A stretch of DNA of 64,000 bases from contig CM068553.1 of NCBI GenBank assembly GCA_035048495.1, positions 22,135,190 to 22,199,189 on the forward strand, given 5' to 3'. Shown piece after piece: positions 12,594 to 25,437 of this stretch. The position numbers were made by a program, and so were the translations under genes. Each line of letters starts with the position of its first letter. The first letter of the stretch is position 1. The notes beneath the pieces are model-generated. The model searched no databases. It was not told where the DNA came from and saw only the letters and a program-made list of their open reading frames with translations. The stretch is from Euptelea pleiosperma. Its lineage: Eukaryota > Streptophyta > Magnoliopsida > Ranunculales > Eupteleaceae.

Positions 12594-13378
12594 CTAAAAA
12601 CTTTGCGGGGCAATGCTACAGCTATAAGGAGAGATGGCATTTGGCTAGGAATTGTCCTAAGCCTCAGGTGGAGCGACAACGCCCACAATAGGGTAGGGCC
12701 TTTGCTATGATGCAAGGTGATGCAAGAGTAGTTGGAACAGTTGTGCAAGGTACATTGATTGTTTACCATTCTCCTGCTAGTGTTTTATTTGACTTTGGAG
12801 CTACCCATTCATTTGTATCATCTGGTTTTGTGATTTCTTTGGGAATAGAGCCAGAGCATTTGAATTGTGGTTTGTCTGTGGTCACACCTTTGGGAAGATC
12901 GGTAACCCTTGATTGGATATGTCATGAATGTCCAATCAAGATAGAAGAGTTTGTTTTGCTAGTTAACTTGATTGTCTTAGAGATGCGAGAGTTTGACGTC
13001 ATCTTAGGCATGGACTGGCTGGCGGCTTACCACGTCAGGTTAGACTGTTTTGAGAGGACAGTTACGTTCTCTATTCTAGGGCAGTCTTTTGTTTGTTTTG
13101 TGTGTTCCAAGAATGATACTTTGGTAGAAAGTTTTCTTGTCCATGTGGAAGTTGAAGAGCTAGGTGCTAGACTGGAGCAATTACCGATAGTCTTTGGTTT
13201 TGTTGATGTGTTCCAAAAGATACTGAGTTTACCTCCAAGGAGGGTAGTAGAGTTCGGTATTGATGTTGTACTGGGCACATCACCGATATCGAATGCACCT
13301 TATAGAATGGCACCGACTGAGATGAAAGAACTGAAGAGTCAGATTCAGAGCTCTAGGACCAGGGATTCATACGACTGA
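12594..13378 (+). pseudogene. Chromovirus gag end and protease, decayed
   Basis: The first ~100 bp encode the end of a gag with a degenerate zinc knuckle (CYSYKERWHLARNC, second cysteine lost to tyrosine), followed by a stop. From 12707 the frame gives a retropepsin-like domain: VLFDFGATHSFVSSGFV holds the active-site triad, usually D-S/T-G in the family but D-F-G here. FDVILGMDWLAAYHVRLDC follows, and then the linker to reverse transcriptase (YRMAPTEMKELK). The frame ends at 13378 with a shift into the next segment. The altered triad and broken frame mean it is inactive. Confidence 0.85.
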
Positions 13379-13863
13379 GTACTTCACCCTGGGGTTCACC
13401 AGTGTTGTTTGTTAAGAAGAAGGATGGCTTTTTCCGTCTTTGCATTGACTATCGCCAGTTGAACAAGGTCACTATCAAGAATAAATATCATTTGCTTAGG
13501 ATAGATGATCTGTTTAACCAGCTTCAGGATGCCCAGTGGTTCTCTAAAATTGACCTGAGATCGGGATATCACCAGTTGAGGGTTAAAGAAGAAGACATTC
13601 TGAAGATAGCCTTTTAGACTAGGTATGGGCATTATGAGTTCCTGGTTATGCCTTTTGGGCTGACCAATGCCCCAGTCGCTTTTATGGACCTGATGAATCA
13701 GGTATTCAAACCATTCTTGGATCGGTTTGTTGTTGTGTTCGTGGATGACATATTGATTTATTCCAAGTCGATAGATGAGCACGAGGAGCACCTCAAGATT
13801 GTCTTACAGACATTGAGATTTTGTGGGAGACTGTGTGTTCCTGACTTGGCAGACTTGAGATAG
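13379..13863 (+). pseudogene. Chromovirus reverse transcriptase, truncated
   Basis: Visible motifs are [43 protein letters not shown] and the catalytic box [11 protein letters not shown] (F-V-D-D), in the order normal for Ty3/gypsy. A stop interrupts the frame at 13615. After [12 protein letters not shown] the sequence jumps directly to an integrase-proximal segment, so the thumb region and all of RNase H are missing through an internal deletion near 13820. The element cannot be autonomous. Confidence 0.9.
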
Positions 13864-15130
13864 GAAATTCTGGATGAGGCACATCGTTCAAGGTATATGA
13901 TCCATCTGGGCGGTACTAAGATGTATAGAGAGTGTAAACATTTTTGGTGGAATGGCATGAAGAGTGAGGTCGCAGGTTATGTTTCACGATGTCTTACTTG
14001 TCAGCAAGTGAAGGCCGAGCATCAGAGACCTGGGGGAACCTTGTTGTCGTTGCCTATAGCTGAGTGGAAGTGGGAGCACGCGACTATGGATTTTGTTGTG
14101 GGTCTACCGAAGTCGAGACAGGGCCATGATTCGGTGTGGGTTGTGGTAGATCGCTTGACTAAGATGGCTCATTTCGTTCCAATATGCATTGCATACTCCA
14201 TGAATGAGTTGAACAGGCTTTATATCAGGAATGTGGTTAAACTCCACAGAGTTCCTGTGTCCATTGTATCTGATCGGGACTCACGTTTTAATCGAAATTC
14301 TGGTAGAGCTTTCAGAAGGCTTTGGGGATGACATTGGATTACAGTACAGCTTTCCATCCCGAGACTGATGGACAGACCGAACGTGTTAACCAGGTGATGG
14401 AATACATGTTGCGGGCTTGTATTTTGGACTTCAAGGGTAGTTGGGAGGACCATCTGCTGCTTATTGAGTTCGCGTATAACATAGCTATCATGCGAGCATT
14501 GGGATGACACCGTTTGAGGCTCTTTATGGAAGGTCTTGCCGGTCCTCAATTTGTTGGGCAGAAGTTGGAGATGGTGGTTTGCTTTGACCCGATTTGGTTC
14601 AAGAAACTACTGAGAGGATTGTTGTGGTTCGAGAGCATTTGCGTACGGCTCAGAATCATCAAAAGAGCTACGCAGACAGGCGTAGGAGGAATTTGGAATT
14701 CGTCGATGGTGATCAAGTGCTCCTTAAGGTCTCACCCATGAGAGGAGTTATGAGATTTGAGAAAAAGAAGGCAAAGTTATCACCACGGTATATTGGACCC
14801 TTCCAGATCTTAGAGAGGATTGGGACAGTCGCCAATCACCTTGCTTTGCCACCAATGTTATCTGGTGTGCATGACGTGTTCCATGTTTCGATGTTGAAGA
14901 AGTATGTTAGGGACGCTTCTCATGCTATTGACTTTCAGGATTTGAGACTGAAGCCAGATGCATCATATGTTGAGGAGCCGGTGAAAATCCTTGATAGGAA
15001 GGAGTAGGTACTCCGCACCAAGGTCATCCCGTTGGTGAAGGTCCAATGGAACCATCACGACGTGGAAGAGGCCTTATGGGAGTTAGAGTCGGAGATGAGG
15101 ACCAACTATCCGCATCTATTTTTTATGTGA
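13864..15130 (+). pseudogene. Chromovirus integrase and chromodomain, broken
   Basis: It begins with the end of the zinc-binding domain (HLGGTKMYRECKHFWWNGMK...CLTCQQVK). The catalytic core follows (MDFVVGLPKSRQGHDSVWVVVDRLTKMAHFVP, then SDRDSRF and HPETDGQTERVNQ), across frameshifts near 14330 and 14510. The C-terminal part (LSPRYIGPFQILERIG...LPPMLSGVHDVFHVSMLKKY) is intact. After a stop at 15005 the frame continues with a chromodomain-like tail (VKVQWNHHDVEEALWELE) to a stop at 15130. This arrangement is that of the Del/Tekay chromovirus clade. Confidence 0.88.
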
Positions 15131-15175
15131 GGTATGTTAATTTCGAGGATAAAATTCTTTTTTAGGAGGGTAGAA

Positions 15176-16890
15176 TATAATGGCCCATTTTCGTGATTAT
15201 TAATTGTTTAGTTAATAATTAAATTATGTAATTGTTTGAGATGTATTAATTAATAATTATTTGTTCCATTTAATTGGGTAAGCTTTTAGAGCCTTTCGAA
15301 CTTGTTTATGATCCAATTTAGTACCCAGTTATTATATATGAGCCTTAGAGCCATTTTTAGCCCATTAGTAATTTATTTTAGGGTTTCTTGAGGGTTGATA
15401 TAAACAGACCTTTTAAAGTGACGAAAATTATTTTTTTATTCTCAAAAATTAGAAACCCTATTTCTTCCCTTTCTTTTCTCTTTTTCTATTCTCTTTTTGG
15501 ATCAAGATTTTATTATTGGGGTTCTTTGTTGAAGATCAAGACTAGAAGATCGTGTTTTCATCCTATTCTTCAATTTTTTTTCATTCTTGGAGCGTTACAA
15601 TGCGAGTAAAACTTCTTTAAACCTTTTCTTGATTTGTTTGTTTTGATAATATGTGATTTTGATTTATTAATTATGTTTGAAAATTTTCTTTATTAGATTT
15701 AAATTAATAGTATGAGCATCATGCTTAATCTCTGATTTTGTTATTAAGAAATCATGTAGAAACTTATGGTAAATCTATAAAAAAAAAATGCAATAATCTT
15801 TAATTTTCCTTAAATTTTTCTAAAATTATAGAAAAGTATTTTCTTGTAAGAATTTTATCTTATTCGTTTCTCAACCTTTTTTAGCTCTGTTGTTTTTAAA
15901 TTGTGTGTTTTGAAATGTAGAATACAATAGTATTTTTTATAGAATTTAATAAGAATCACAGGAGTTCCGAAATTTAAAATTTTATTTTATTCATTATTAT
16001 TAAAACTATAATTTTTGTCAGAATTTTATCTCTTTTGTTTCTTAATATTTTTTAGCTATGTTTTTTTTTAATTGTGTGTTTCGAAGAGTAGAATAACGTG
16101 GTATTTTTTGTAGAATTTAATAGAAATCATAGAATTCTTAAAATTCAAAATATCAATTTAGTATTAATTAATTTCTAGATAATTTTAATTCAATATTAGA
16201 TTTTAGAGTTCTAAAAAGAAATAAGTTAATATTTATTTAAGAAATCATTGATTTGAAAATAAATCATGGAGTTATGATTATTTTAATATAATTAAAGTAA
16301 TCTTGGTGATTATATGAATATATTGAAGTTATTGAATTATCGTTGCGGATGATCAATAATTATTAGAATTATCATTCGTTGATGTTTATTGCCAATTATT
16401 AGGTACGCATGTCGAGTTTTGAATTATTATTAATCAATAATTTTTATGTGTCATATATTAATACTATTAATGTGTATTCAACTGATATTTTATGGGAAAA
16501 CATTATGGCATGATATTTGTGATAGGTTACGTACACCTGCATTCTAAAATTGTCCGAAGTGTTGATTGAGGCATGAGCACCTCGGATATATTCTTAGGTA
16601 GTCATATATGATCATAAATGGTATGAGTATCTATAGTGTTGGTGGAGTACGGACACTTAGATATATCATTGGGAATGATTCGTTCAACCCTAAATTGAGG
16701 GCGCCTCAAGTGACGATTCGTTCAAGCTCTAGGTCACCCCTCGGGTGTAGATACCCATTATTAGTCACATGTAATATTTTGAAAGTTTGGCTATGAGTAG
16801 TACATGCTAGTTCATGTGTCTATCATCATCACATTATACAGTTAATTAAATTATTTATTCTTATTCATGTTCGGAGATTTAATTGTATAT
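15176..16890 (+). mobile_element. 3' LTR of the chromovirus, truncated
   Basis: The coding region is followed by a purine-rich tract (TTTAGGAGGGTAGAA) and then TATAATGGCCC, a mutated form of the TGTAATGCCCC start. The LTR is AT-rich and non-coding and stops abruptly at 16890, where the inverted-repeat arm begins. No terminal CA or target duplication is seen, so the end was lost at the breakpoint. Confidence 0.7.
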
Positions 16891-17818
16891 CGTCTAATGC
16901 CCATGGTCCATATGGAAGGCATAGTATTTGTTTGTCTTTTGTTGCCGCCATTTTGGGGTTCATTGGCTGAGGCCACTGCACCAAGTCCTTGATTAGCTCC
17001 AGGATCTGCTCTAGGGGGATGCTTAGAGCTGTGTACATCCGGTCTTCCCAGACCTGTGGCTTTTCCTTGTCTGCTCTACCCTCAAAATTTCTATTTTTCT
17101 CATTTTCCTCCTTTACGGAGGGCTTTTCAACCCCTAGGATTGTGATGACTTTCTTTGTATGCCGAATGGTGTCATCTTCCAACTTTGCATACTTCTTGGT
17201 TCTTGCAATTAGAGCCTCCAGGCCCGACGGACGATTCTTCGTGAGGGAGCGGTAGAGCTCAGACTCAACTGACAGAGCTTTCCTGTATACCGTAATGGCA
17301 TGCTTGTCGTCGCAGTCCTCTACTGTGATCATGACGTTCCGAAACCTCTTAGTGAAGTCCTGTATCGTCTCTTTTTAGTCCTTTCTTACATCGATCTGGA
17401 CATCAACATCTTTACGGTGAAGTCTGTTACAAGAGTATTGGGAAATAAAGCGTGAGCTTAAACCCAAAAAATCATGTACTAACTTGGGGGGCAATTGGTT
17501 GAACCAGATGAGCGCCTCCCCACTTAATGTAGACGGGAACATTCGACACATTAGCCGGTCATCAAATTCCCACATGGTTATGGCCTTGAGGAAGCGTAGG
17601 ACATGATTTATCGGATCAAAAACCCCTGTGAATGTCGGATATTTTGGGTAGGAGAATGATGAGGGCACCCAATATTGTTGAATGTGTTCCACAAATGGTG
17701 AGTCTCTAGGGACCCTGGTTGCTATTGCTGCCATACGGTCGGCAAGTGTTTCCTTTTTTCCAAGCAACCCTCCCACGAGCTTGGCCAACTGCCCGTGGGT
17801 GACCAGGTGGGTCGCCAT
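16891..17818 (-). pseudogene. Tat-lineage gypsy gag, truncated copy
   Basis: The minus-strand frame starts at 17818 (MATHLVTHGQLAKLVGGLLG) and includes the Retrotrans_gag core: FDPINHVLRFLKAITMWEFDDRLMCRMFPSTLSGEALIWFNQL. A stop at 17377-17375 (KD*) interrupts it. The frame resumes from 17332 and is cut at 16891 by the junction with the chromovirus LTR. It is almost identical to the gag at 33520-34447 (for example DPI instead of DPV), stop codon included, so both copies were already dead when duplicated. Confidence 0.88.
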
Positions 17819-19143
17819 TTCATTTCCGTCATGATGTTGTTCTATCGTGGCCTTCTTTAGGATCTTGGCAGTTGGCTCATTGACCTACTAACCTATGTCC
17901 TTACTCGACAGATTCTACTCGTGGGAACTTTACCTCTGGAATAGCTTTGGAATCTCCCGGTAAGGGTGGGTTTTCCGTGTGGGCCATGTCAAGCCCCAGT
18001 TCCGTGGATCGATCCGTACCCAAACCCGGAGGTGATCCATGAATGTCCCCTAGTAGTCCAATTAGGTCAAGTAGACTACTAAGGTTCATTCGAAAACCTA
18101 TAAGGCTAAGTAAAAAAAGGCCAACAAAGATCAAGAAATCCACCTAAAGTCAAATTAGGTCAAATAAGGTAAGGGAATCAAAATAAAGTCGAATCGGTCA
18201 ATTGGGTGTTTTAAAGTTAACCACAGTTCAAGTTGAGGTATTAAAATCAGAAATAAACATATTTATAGTAGAAAATAAATAATTTAAATAATTCATAAAT
18301 CAAGCTAATTTAATCGTTCAATTAAGCATGGAAAGAAATTGGTGAGAACATGCTCTCAATCAAAGGCCTGAATGCCCGCGAAAACAAATAATTAATGTTA
18401 TAAAACAATCAAATACAACTTTTTAAAATGTGGGGTCAACTCCCAAATCCTCGTCGATCACCTCGAGTACATTGGAGTCTTCCGTCTCAAAATCATCCCA
18501 CGTACCCGGCTCCTCAAAATTTGAAAATGGTATCGGTGTAATACCGTGAGCTGAGACTTAGTAATTCAACAGTGTGCATGGCATGATGTCATACTATACA
18601 AGTTTTTAGCCAAGGTATGCATCTCAATCATATAATAAGGTTGACATGAATATGAGGGTGAATGCAAGTGAGTACGGGATGTACATGCAACTAGTACCCA
18701 TAACCACATAAGGTCTCCATCTCCTTCCCGCACTGGGAGCGGTCTCATCAACCCATCTGTAGGATAAAATAACGTTTGGGGCCTTTCACTTTAGGGTACC
18801 GAACCCTAATTAATTGATAAAACCAATATAAACGTATATAATATACTTCAACCCCGTTCCCTTATGCACCCCTTATATGAAATGACATGTTGATCATGGT
18901 ATGACAACAAGATGGTACTAGGGTTAAATGGCATAAGCAACACATGTATTTAACATTTAAATAAGAATATAAAATGAACACATAATCATCAAAAGTAATA
19001 ACATGGGAACAAACTAGGGTTAAACAACATGAATAACATGTAAACAATCACCAAATATCACAATCAACGTCGATGAACAATATAAGTAAAAATCGTAAGA
19101 GAATCCAACACTTTATGGCTGAACCCTATTAGGGATCCATAAC
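17819..19143. other. Non-coding LTR-like block, left copy
   Basis: This is a gag leader followed by non-coding sequence resembling a chromovirus-type LTR, ending at the ATAAC target site of LTR C. The short frames at 17901-18143, 18566-18751 and 18862-19047 are mirrored in the right arm and have no recognisable domain. No gene is supported. Confidence 0.6.
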
Positions 19144-21797
19144 TGATATTCGCTCAAAAGTGCTTATTTTAAGCAATTATCCTTTTAGCGTTATTGCATT
19201 CTCCTACGTAAAATACTCTATTTACCTACTTTTCTACGTAATAGTCTCTTCTGTTGCGTAGAACACACTTTTCTAGACGAAATGGTATATTTGCATGCAT
19301 TAAACACATTTTCGGAAGTCTAAATATTAAGTCGTTCTGATAAAGTCTCATTACGCGCTTCTTCTGTCGTAGGAAACCCCGATGGGACGATTCTCGAGAC
19401 TTGTGGGCCCAAATCGATCATGAAAGCCCATTATCAAAGCTTAAAAAGCCCACATGCTATGACTAGAAGATATGGGCCAAATATGGGCTGAATAAGAGGA
19501 CCAAAAAGCCAGCCCAAAAGAACGAAGAGAGTAGGAGAGCCAATGACCAAGAGACAGACCAAAGCGTTTAAAGCCACATGAGTCAGCAAAGAATGATGGT
19601 CGACTCTACTGGAGAAGTGTGAGGATGGTCACAGTGAAGACCAGGGTTCCAGACCCTCTGCCAGTGCTTTTCTCTCTATTTTCTGATACTTTCTCTCTCA
19701 TCTCTCCTTATTCTTTCTCTCTCTTCATCTCTCGGTCCTCGAATCTACTGACCTAACCCCAGAACTCCTACCCATCAGCTCTATCTCATCTCCCTTAGCT
19801 TTCTGACCGTTGGATCTTCCATCGGACCGTTGGATCTTCAATCGGACCGTTGGATCTCTCTAGATCCGTCGATCTACCAATCTGAGTCCCAATCAAGTCA
19901 CCATCCATCCGATCGCCATCAGACTGTCTGTCACATCATCTTATGAGACGATGGACATCATCAATCCATGTGGGCCAATAGTCGGGCCCATCTTCATCGA
20001 CCCGCTGTCCGACCAGTTAGTGGACCCCGCGAATTTCAAAATAATTTTAATTAAATGGGGGGTCCACTAATTGGGGAGATTCCCCATAGAAAAGTAGGTT
20101 TTTACTTAAAAAAAAAAAAAAAAATTATTTTTCTTATTTTTTTATTTTCAAAAATCCCCTATTTCCATTAAAGGAAATAGGGAAGCTTTAAAAGGAGAAG
20201 GATAGGGGTTCGTTCGAACCCTAATCCCCCTCTTTTCTTCTCCTCTCCTTCCCCCAAAACTCCCCCGACGTTTTCGTCACCTTCTTCTCCTTCTTTTTTC
20301 TTCTTCTTCCATCTTCTTCTTCTTCTTCTTCCTTGATCTTCGCCGGAGTTGCAGGCAGCAACTCCGGCCATCTGTTTCTTCTCCTTCTCCTTCTTCTTCT
20401 TCTTCTTCTTCTTCTTCTTCTTCTTCTTCTTCTTCTTCTTCTTCCTCCATCTTCTCATTTATTTTATTTTATTTTATTTTCGTTTTCGTCATTATTATTA
20501 CCGTTTTCTACCGGAGTTGCAGCCTGCAACTCCGGCCGGCAGCGCCCCCCCAACCAGTCCAGTCTAGTCCGCCTCTCTCTCCTCTCTCTGCTCCGGCCGT
20601 TCTTCATCTCCAGCAGCAAGCAACCACCGTGAATCCACCACCATTCATCCACAACTGTTTCAACTCCAAGAACCAGATCTGGTTCGGTTAGAGACACCAC
20701 CCACAGCTGCCATTAACGACGGCAAAGCTCTCTCTTGGGCCCACCTCTCTTCCACACGTTCTCATCCCTCTCCCATTCTCTTCCCACCTTGACCGGCGAT
20801 CACTACCTCCTCCCACTACTGCCTTCTATATTGATCCTACACGGTGGCTATTTTCCAACAGCCACCATCGTTAGATCCATCATAGCCGTCCTCTTTTACA
20901 CCTTCATCACTTAACGGGCAGCAGCCTTTGGCCTGCAACAAAAACATCACGCTGCTGCCCTATTCACCTCTCTTGCACGTGGTGTGCAATATCACCGCCC
21001 CAACCTGCTGGTCTTCTTCCACACCAACGTGCTCTCCTCCTATTACAGCCTGCTACTCCCACGATGAGCCTGCAACCCTCTCAACGGTAAGTGCTCCTCT
21101 CTCACAAGAACCAGTGTGATCTCCTTCATAACCGCTGGACTGTACATCCTCCATTGCCATTCGAATTTCTCCATCTTCCATGGCTCGGCCAAGAGCCACC
21201 CACAGTCACCACGTGGCTAGCTTGCACCTCGTGTTCTTCCACCATGCATCTCCGGCAAATCTTTGCCGGCCAATCCCGATTCTTCAATAAGCTACCCAAG
21301 GTAATCTCTTTACTCTCTTTTCTCTTTCTAGGTTTTAGAACTTTCTCTCACTAGTTTTACCTCCCTCTCTTTTACTTTCTTTCTCTAGATCTATCTCTCT
21401 TTAGGGTTCTATATTTCTCACTTTCTCTCTCCTCCCTTAGTTTCTCTCTCTAATTCTCTCTAGTTTTCTCTCTCTACCTCTCATTTTCTCTCTCTACCCT
21501 AATCTCTCTTAAAGCTTTTTAGTTTAGTTATTTTTTATTTGATTTTCATTGTAAGAGACAAGTTTAGTTAAATAAATATGATTTAAGTGTGATTGTTTTA
21601 CATTCTGTGCAATGTTTTCTTTTTCGTCATTTTATGTTCTTATTCGTGCTAATCCGACTAATCCCGAGTGCGGATCGACATCTGACACGAATCCCTATGC
21701 AAAACTGCTCATTTTACAGGTTAAATGTCTCGGATAAATTAAAAATGTGTTGAAGTTAGGGTTTCCGTACCAACGACGCGGAAAATACCTACTTTCA
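19144..21797 (+). mobile_element. LTR C, 5' LTR of a large pol-less element
   Basis: A 2654-bp member of the TGATATTCGC family with TG...CA ends. The 5' flank is ATAAC (19139-19143). Unlike A, B and D it is not followed by the target duplication but by two bases and a primer binding site, so it is a 5' LTR attached to internal sequence. It carries a long TTC array (20389-20444) and two copies of the hairpin motif (20342-20369, 20511-20535). Confidence 0.9.
20389..20444 (+). repeat. (TTC)n microsatellite in LTR C
   Basis: About 18 units. The matching array in LTR D (30908-30945) is about 6 units shorter, the clearest length difference between the two arms. Confidence 0.95.
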
Positions 21798-21799
21798 AA

Positions 21800-21813
21800 T
21801 GGCGCCGCTGCCG
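21800..21813 (+). other. Primer binding site, tRNA-Asp type
   Basis: TGGCGCCGCTGCCG begins two bases after the LTR end. It matches, with one difference, the complement of the 3' end of plant tRNA-Asp (TGGCGCCGTTGCCG). This primer is typical of the Athila and Tat groups of gypsy elements as I know them. Confidence 0.85.
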
Positions 21814-23584
21814 CTCGGGTGTTCGGGTGTGCGAAAGAGGACGTAAAGACGGAATTGGAAAGTTGCTGAAGCGAAAAGCTGCTCAATTTGGCCAGCCCGA
21901 CCTTTTCGGGAAACTTTCTATTTTGTGTTTTTTAGCAGTTTTTAAATTACTATTTTTAATGCCTCGGAAGGCCGAGTGCAATTTGTAATAATTTAGGAAT
22001 TTTACTTCTTTCCATATAACTGCTAGATCTTGTTCTAGGGTTTTTTAGAAACCCTAGATTAAGTGGAAATTACCAAAAAAATTAAAAAATCAAAATTCAA
22101 AAAAAATTAGGGTTTTATATTCTGCAGATTTTTAAAAATCACCAATCAAGGATTTGCGATTTTTGGAAAGATTCCAAAATCGTGATACTCTACTTAATTA
22201 GGGTTTCCCCTCTTAGAAGTTTCCTCTTTAGAAGAATTTCTATCTTTAGAAATCTTCCGAATTTGGAAAAGTCTGCAAAAGGAAACACCCCAAATCTAGC
22301 AGAATTTCAATTTTGAGAAATTTTCTAAAATTATAAGGGATCTCGCAATCAAATCTTTTTTGGAAGATCTCCACCGTTCGGGAAACTTTCCAATCTAGGT
22401 ATTTTCCATCTGGAAATTCCTAAATTTTAACCCATCTCGAACTTGGAAATTAATTCAAAAACTTGCCTAAATCCAGTGCGTGTTCTGTGAACCCTAAAAA
22501 GGCAAGGATCTTCCAAATAGAATCCCGAATACCTAGACCGTGCGATCTAACTTTTCTGCAGGAACACGATCCAGTGTGGGTAGAGAGCGAAAGCTCAAAG
22601 AGGTGGAGTTGGGCCCAAGCCCATTAGGATACCCCTCTCTAACCCACGGAGGCGACCCCATGGCGTCGCCCACGGGAGGTAAGTCTCTATCCTCGCCTTG
22701 AGTGCGATACAGAGCAATTTGGGTGAATCATTGCCGCTTGTCTATTTGCTTTCGCATACATATTATTCGACTTGCGTGGCGTGGCCGTTAATCAATCAAC
22801 TCTAAGAGAGCAAACCCAGCTCCAAAATTGAAACTGGTGGGATTTCATCACCCACCTCATCATTCCATCTGATTTGATCCCAAGGCTCCATTTAATTAAA
22901 AAGAATCAAGAAGTAGAGCCAATTAGTCCGGTGTTCGAGGAAAAATCCACACAAAGCGAACCCGCTTAACATCCAATCGAAATAAGACCACGAGCGCGGG
23001 TCCCTGTTGTCTAACACACCCATAAGTCCCTGCTACTCAAGTACACTGAGCTCGACGTGGCATCTTGGACTATTCAGCGGTTAGTTGCGTGTGGACTAGG
23101 AACACGCACCAACCCTAGCTTAACCCGAGGGAACACTCTTCTTATACACTTGACCAATCCGGTTAGTCTGGGACGTACTTAAGACAGCCATTGTGCCGCA
23201 CGTCTGTCTAGGCTTCGGATTGCCTTGTTGTTGACTAGAGTTAGTACTAAAGGATTCGCTCTGAAGAGTGTAACCTGGTGAGAACCTCTGAGTGCAAACA
23301 GTTAGTCCGGCGGCTAAAAGATAAACTAGTGGTCCGTCCACTGTCATAATCTACTCCAGCCCCAAAACTAACAAGATAATGCCTAAAATATATCCTGATT
23401 GTTTAGAATAGGATTATCTGTGCTTGGTGTGCATCATTTAGAATCACCACTCCAGTATCTCCTTTTGGCAACTTTTTGCCAAATCTTGGGCTTGCTTTTT
23501 CAAGTAGAAGCCCGGTTGGACCTGTCCTCACCTTTTTCTGACTCGATCTGAGAGTTAGTCCACCGCACCCCTCTATCGCCTCTA
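21814..23584 (+). other. Untranslated leader of the pol-less element
   Basis: About 1.8 kb of sequence without a supported gene. It contains a run of AAACCCTA/TAGGGTTT-like and GGAAA-rich degenerate repeats (about 22020-22450) and then mixed sequence. Position and lack of frames fit a long 5' leader. Confidence 0.55.
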
Positions 23585-25437
23585 ATGGCAGATGAACGGC
23601 CTCTGTATGAGACCTACTACAGTTTCTGTGAGAATCGAGGTGATCACTCTCAACAATGGTATGACAATTCTGCGCATCATCATGATACTCCAGTCTCGCA
23701 CACTTCTACAGGGTATGATAATCACCGAGATCCAGAGTACAATTCTGTACTCCAAGAACTTAAAAATTCAGTCTCTGCCCTTCGTGCCGCGGTTCAGCAA
23801 CCTGTGTACCATTCCCACTCTGTAGGATATTACCCTCCTATCCAGCAAGATGTCTGTACCTTTCCATCTCCAATGCAGACCTCCTATGACAACACTTACT
23901 ATCCGGATAATAGGAGTCACCATAACTTTGGTTGGGAACAGTCTGCCCTCCCGCAGCAACTGCCGCAGGATAATTATCCTTCCGGGTTCCATCAACCCAA
24001 TGGAGGTATGACTGGCAATACTCGCAATCCCAGTACCCGTCATATCCACAGAATAACTATTCTGATCAACAATGGGCCCCTCAGGATTTTCAGAGTCATC
24101 AACTAGTCCCAGACTCCACTTTGCCTTACAACTTACATACCCAGTCGGACTACAATCAAGAGTTAGCACCTCAGCTCCCCTTGGCTGAACCACCTCCGTT
24201 GGCTACTACACCCGGTCTAGAGGACCTTCTCTCTCAGTACATTGCCCAGCAACAACAGTATTTCCAAAGTCTAGAGCACCAACAACAGCAATCTATGGAG
24301 AGCTTCGAGCAACGTCTAATTCAATTAGAAAATGAGAGACAGGAAGTCAACTTCACTAGTCCACCAATAGCCTATCCTGAGGAGAATGATATAGCCACTG
24401 TCTATAATGAGGAGCCGCACAATTGGACCCAGTACCACCATTGTGAGGAAGAAATAGAAGTTGTAACCACCACTAGATCGAGCCAGACTATTGAGGAGCC
24501 AGTGTTTCCTTCTTCGGTGCCTTTAAAAGCACCACATCCTGAACCTACCTCAGAGCAACCTATTTCTCACTCTCCCACTGCTGCTTCTAACCTGGACCCT
24601 GAAGATGATCATCATGACACTGAGTTTTGTCTCGATCGTAGGATCCCTGCTGTCATAGATCTACCGTTCCTCCCCACCTCCCTTGGATTCTGCAACAATT
24701 GTGATGAACCCAAGTCTCAACCTTTGGTGCCCTTAACAGCACCAACTTCTAGACCGAGCACAGAGGAACTTAGTCCCATCTCTATCTCTAATAATTCTCT
24801 CTCTGCTCTGAATGCAGACATTCCTACTGATGAGCCATGTCTAGAAAATGGGCCTCCCGCTGTCCTGGACCTACCGATCCCTATCGAGGAGGAACATATT
24901 GAGTACAGGGATTGGAACATCCCTATCACATCAGGAAACATCGAGAAAGAGGTCAACAGTTTTCACCCGTCACCCTACGTCGATATTTTCGATGACCTGT
25001 GTGCCGTAGAGAGTCTAACTCAGGACTCTCCCGAAGATATATTATCCAAGTGTCATGAACACTGTGAGTCTGACTTCATCTCGGAGTCCAACATTTCTGG
25101 TATTACTGATCTGCAGGAGTCTGCTCCATTCAGATACATTCCCGCAAAACTCAATGAGTTTGCGGCTCTGCTAACCACGGTCAGAGAACCCACTACTACT
25201 CCCCTCTCAGTCTTTACTGAGAAGCTTCTATCCCTCCCCGCTGAACTAAATGTCCTTGCGGGTCTGCTCAGAGAAACCACTCCTACTCTCCTCTCAATCT
25301 TTACTGAGAAGCTTCGATCCCTCCCAGATCAACTCCGTACTTTTGTCAGTCTGCTCAGAGAGCTCAATGCCCTTCTCTCAATTTACACTGAGAAAGACCT
25401 GTTCTACACAGGTATACCTAGACAAGGGATAGGATAG
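23585..25437 (+). pseudogene. Retroelement ORF of unknown function, one frameshift
   Basis: The ATG at 23585 opens a Tyr/His/Gln/Pro-rich frame (MADERPLYETYYSF) that ends at 24106. The adjoining frame is already open with the same composition from about 24000 and runs to 25437, so a single frameshift near 24000 splits one long ORF of roughly 600 codons. After a Gln-rich coiled-coil segment (QQQQYFQSLEHQQQQSMESF) come two copies of an ~90-residue acidic/proline module (PLKAPHPEPTSEQ... and PLTAPTSRPSTEE..., each ending in a V-x-D-L-P motif). The C-terminus has three copies of a ~33-residue module (SVFTEKLLSLPAELNVLAGL). No zinc knuckle, protease or polymerase motif is visible. I do not recognise the product; the N-terminal composition loosely resembles gag-like proteins of Athila-type elements. 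Confidence 0.65.

Larger units (their letters stand above)
16891..21797 (+). repeat. Left arm of a 4.9 kb inverted repeat
   Basis: Read on the minus strand, this 4907-bp segment matches 29555-34447 almost base for base. Corresponding translations differ by only one to a few residues in 60-150. The outer boundary is CGTCTAATGC at 16891, matching GCATTAGACG ending at 34447. The inner boundary is the end of LTR C. Contents from outside in are a Tat gag fragment (minus), a non-coding LTR-like block, and LTR C (plus). Confidence 0.92.

Noticed and set aside
21091..21354. Similar small ORFs at 21091-21354 and 30261-29998, considered as a conserved gene pair
   Set aside because: They are identical because they lie in the two arms of the inverted repeat, within LTRs C and D; no domain is present.
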